A DNA stretch of 33,984 nt, from the NCBI GenBank assembly GCA_963922455.1, contig CAWUIO010000075.1, positions 1-33,984 on the forward strand. Reading direction: 5' to 3'. The position numbers and the translations under genes are program-made. How positions within the stretch are numbered: position 1 is the stretch's first letter; every line of letters begins with the position of its first letter. The DNA is from CAWUIO01 sp963922455. Lineage in GTDB: Bacteria; Bacteroidota; Bacteroidia; Cytophagales; Microscillaceae. Positions 32,960 through 33,984 of this stretch are shown piece by piece. The notes under the pieces were generated by a model. The model saw only the letters and a list, made by a program, of their open reading frames with translations, searched no databases and was not told where the DNA came from.

Positions 32960-33754
32960 TTAAACTTGGCGATCTATTTCTTCCTGAATTTTCTGTATGT
33001 CTTCTATTGCCATATCTGATAATTCGGCTACCTGCTCAATAGTCAATATTCCGGAACGGAGCATCTTTTCCACCATTTCAAGGGTGGCTTCGTTTCTACC
33101 TTCTTTGTACAGTGAATCATTTTCTTTATCGTAAGTAATTGGCATATCGGTAGATTTTTTAATAATAACCTTTTCTAAATTACGTAAACGGCTCAGTATT
33201 CCCAACTGTTTGACATATTTCTGCAACAATATAGGCTGTTTGCTTACTTCTTTTAAACGTTCTAGGATAGCTCCAACGATATGCTCAGGCTTACGGCCTT
33301 TAAAATTACTGAGTATGGCCAAGATAACCTCCTCAGGGACTTGCGACCGAACTAATTCTTGATAATCAAATTGTTGAAGATCCGTCAATTCAAAGCTTCC
33401 CAAAGACTGGCCAGGCGGAAGGCTTGACTTCATCTTGGGAGCCTGGTTTCCCAGATATATAACAAACTGGCGAATAGGTAATTGATATTTTCGTAGAATC
33501 AAGGCGGCATATTCAGTCATACGGTAAATCATATCTGGCTCGTCTACCGTTTGAAACTCCATATGCAAAATAAGTTTCTTATTATCCGAGGTTTCAACCA
33601 AACGGATAAAATCGGGTTCCCGCTCGAGGGTTGACTGTAACTTTTCAGTAATCTCCTGACTAGATTTAATAGAAAGCCCTAGATATTTTTCGGTCAAAGG
33701 TAAAAACAGAGCTTCAATATTTTCTTTAAGAATTTTGTCATAGTTTTTGGCCAT
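32960..33754 (-). CDS. Rpn/YhgA-family PD-(D/E)XK nuclease-like protein
   Basis: The 264-residue protein has the Rpn/transposase_31-type N-terminal nuclease domain: EREPDFIRLVET with Asp48, then LILHMEFQ with Glu66-x-Gln68 in place of the E-x-K of classical PD-(D/E)XK enzymes, then MIYRMTEYAALILRKY. The C-terminal part is helical, with the frequent short region NEATLEMVEKMLRSGI and LTIEQVAELSDMAIEDIQKI. Relatives promote recombination by DNA cleavage, and many genomes carry numerous decayed copies. This copy is full-length with an apparently intact active site. Two direct copies of repeat family B flank it, at 32754-32845 and 33849-33960. Confidence 0.82.
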   Translation of the reverse strand: MAKNYDKILKENIEALFLPLTEKYLGLSIKSSQEITEKLQSTLEREPDFIRLVETSDNKKLILHMEFQTVDEPDMIYRMTEYAALILRKYQLPIRQFVIYLGNQAPKMKSSLPPGQSLGSFELTDLQQFDYQELVRSQVPEEVILAILSNFKGRKPEHIVGAILERLKEVSKQPILLQKYVKQLGILSRLRNLEKVIIKKSTDMPITYDKENDSLYKEGRNEATLEMVEKMLRSGILTIEQVAELSDMAIEDIQKIQEEIDRQV

Positions 33755-33848
33755 AAAAATACGTTTGCCGGTTTAAATATCAACTTCAAGTATAAGTCTT
33801 ATCTGTAGCAATTCTCAATACACTTGGAAAACCTCCCTACCTACACAC

Positions 33849-33960
33849 TGTCATCTCGACCCCAGGGAGAGATCCTAGGCCTTGGGAAATACGGCGTCTG
33901 GTATAAAACAAGCGCCAAATAATACCGACCAGAAGATCCCTCTCGTTGGTCGGGATGACA
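33849..33960 (+). repeat. Repeat family B, full copy (MITE-like)
   Basis: 112 bp. The left end TGTCATCTCGACC and right end GGTCGGGATGACA are imperfect inverted repeats extending over about 28 bases (20 matching). Between them lies the same GGTATAAAACAAGCGCC as in the left copy. No coding capacity. It is 94 bp upstream of the Rpn-like start codon. Confidence 0.75.
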
Positions 33961-33984
33961 TACAAAATACTTGCATTTCCCAAC

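Overview
The window (about 34 kb, moderate GC) looks like a chromosomal segment from a Bacteroidota bacterium, most likely of the Saprospiraceae/Saprospira type. Supporting this are signal peptides ending in A-Q or in a lipobox Cys, a TPR-type sensor kinase remnant, a giant AsmA-like protein, LytTR and Crp/Fnr regulators, exported ankyrin and PD40 proteins, an Rpn/YhgA-type nuclease gene, and many interspersed GC-rich intergenic repeats. The genus is inference. I see no tRNA, rRNA, CRISPR array, phage module or intact insertion sequence. Almost all genes are on the minus strand, except the first two and two plus-strand pairs (22.1-24.0 kb and 25.3-28.4 kb).

Layout. 0-2.3 kb: a serine beta-lactamase-like hydrolase (cut by the window edge) and an ankyrin lipoprotein. 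2.5-4.5 kb: a wrecked sensor histidine kinase, a DUF1801 protein and a GNAT acetyltransferase. 4.6-7.9 kb: an AsmA-like envelope protein of 1098 residues. 8.4-10 kb: a PaaI-type thioesterase, a dienelactone-hydrolase-family protein and a DUF2834 membrane protein. 10.6-12.1 kb: a TetR regulator and an SDR oxidoreductase, each preceded by a copy of the same operator. 12.3-18.7 kb: a methyltransferase, a penicillin-acylase-family hydrolase, a small unknown protein, and an apparent operon of NuiA-like protein, Crp regulator and M24 peptidase-like protein. 18.9-21.4 kb: an MscS-family channel.

22.1-28.4 kb is the most interesting coding region. A small membrane protein resembling styrene-oxide isomerase (StyC) lies 28 bp before a two-nucleotide-fold flavoprotein. 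After a minus-strand LytTR regulator comes a second pair, a DUF3556 membrane protein with a COG1233 (phytoene-desaturase-like) oxidoreductase one base behind it. Together they suggest redox chemistry on hydrophobic substrates in the membrane, but no substrate can be named. 28.6-33.8 kb: an ankyrin-PD40 fusion, a DJ-1/PfpI protein with a Crp regulator, a VOC protein, and an Rpn-like nuclease gene between two copies of a second repeat.

The strongest candidate for something undescribed is repeat family A: ten copies with both ends intact and one decayed copy, each about 130 bp, in both orientations and only between genes. Each has fixed ends, a conserved core and a GC-rich stem closing a variable loop of about 35-45 nt. 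Stem bases change together between copies (CCCGCGC/GCGCGGG, CCTGCGC/GCGCAGG, CCCGCGG/CCGCGGG, CCCCGGCC/GGCCGGGG), which is the signature of selection on a folded RNA or DNA structure. A second hairpin in the core also keeps its pairing while its sequence varies.
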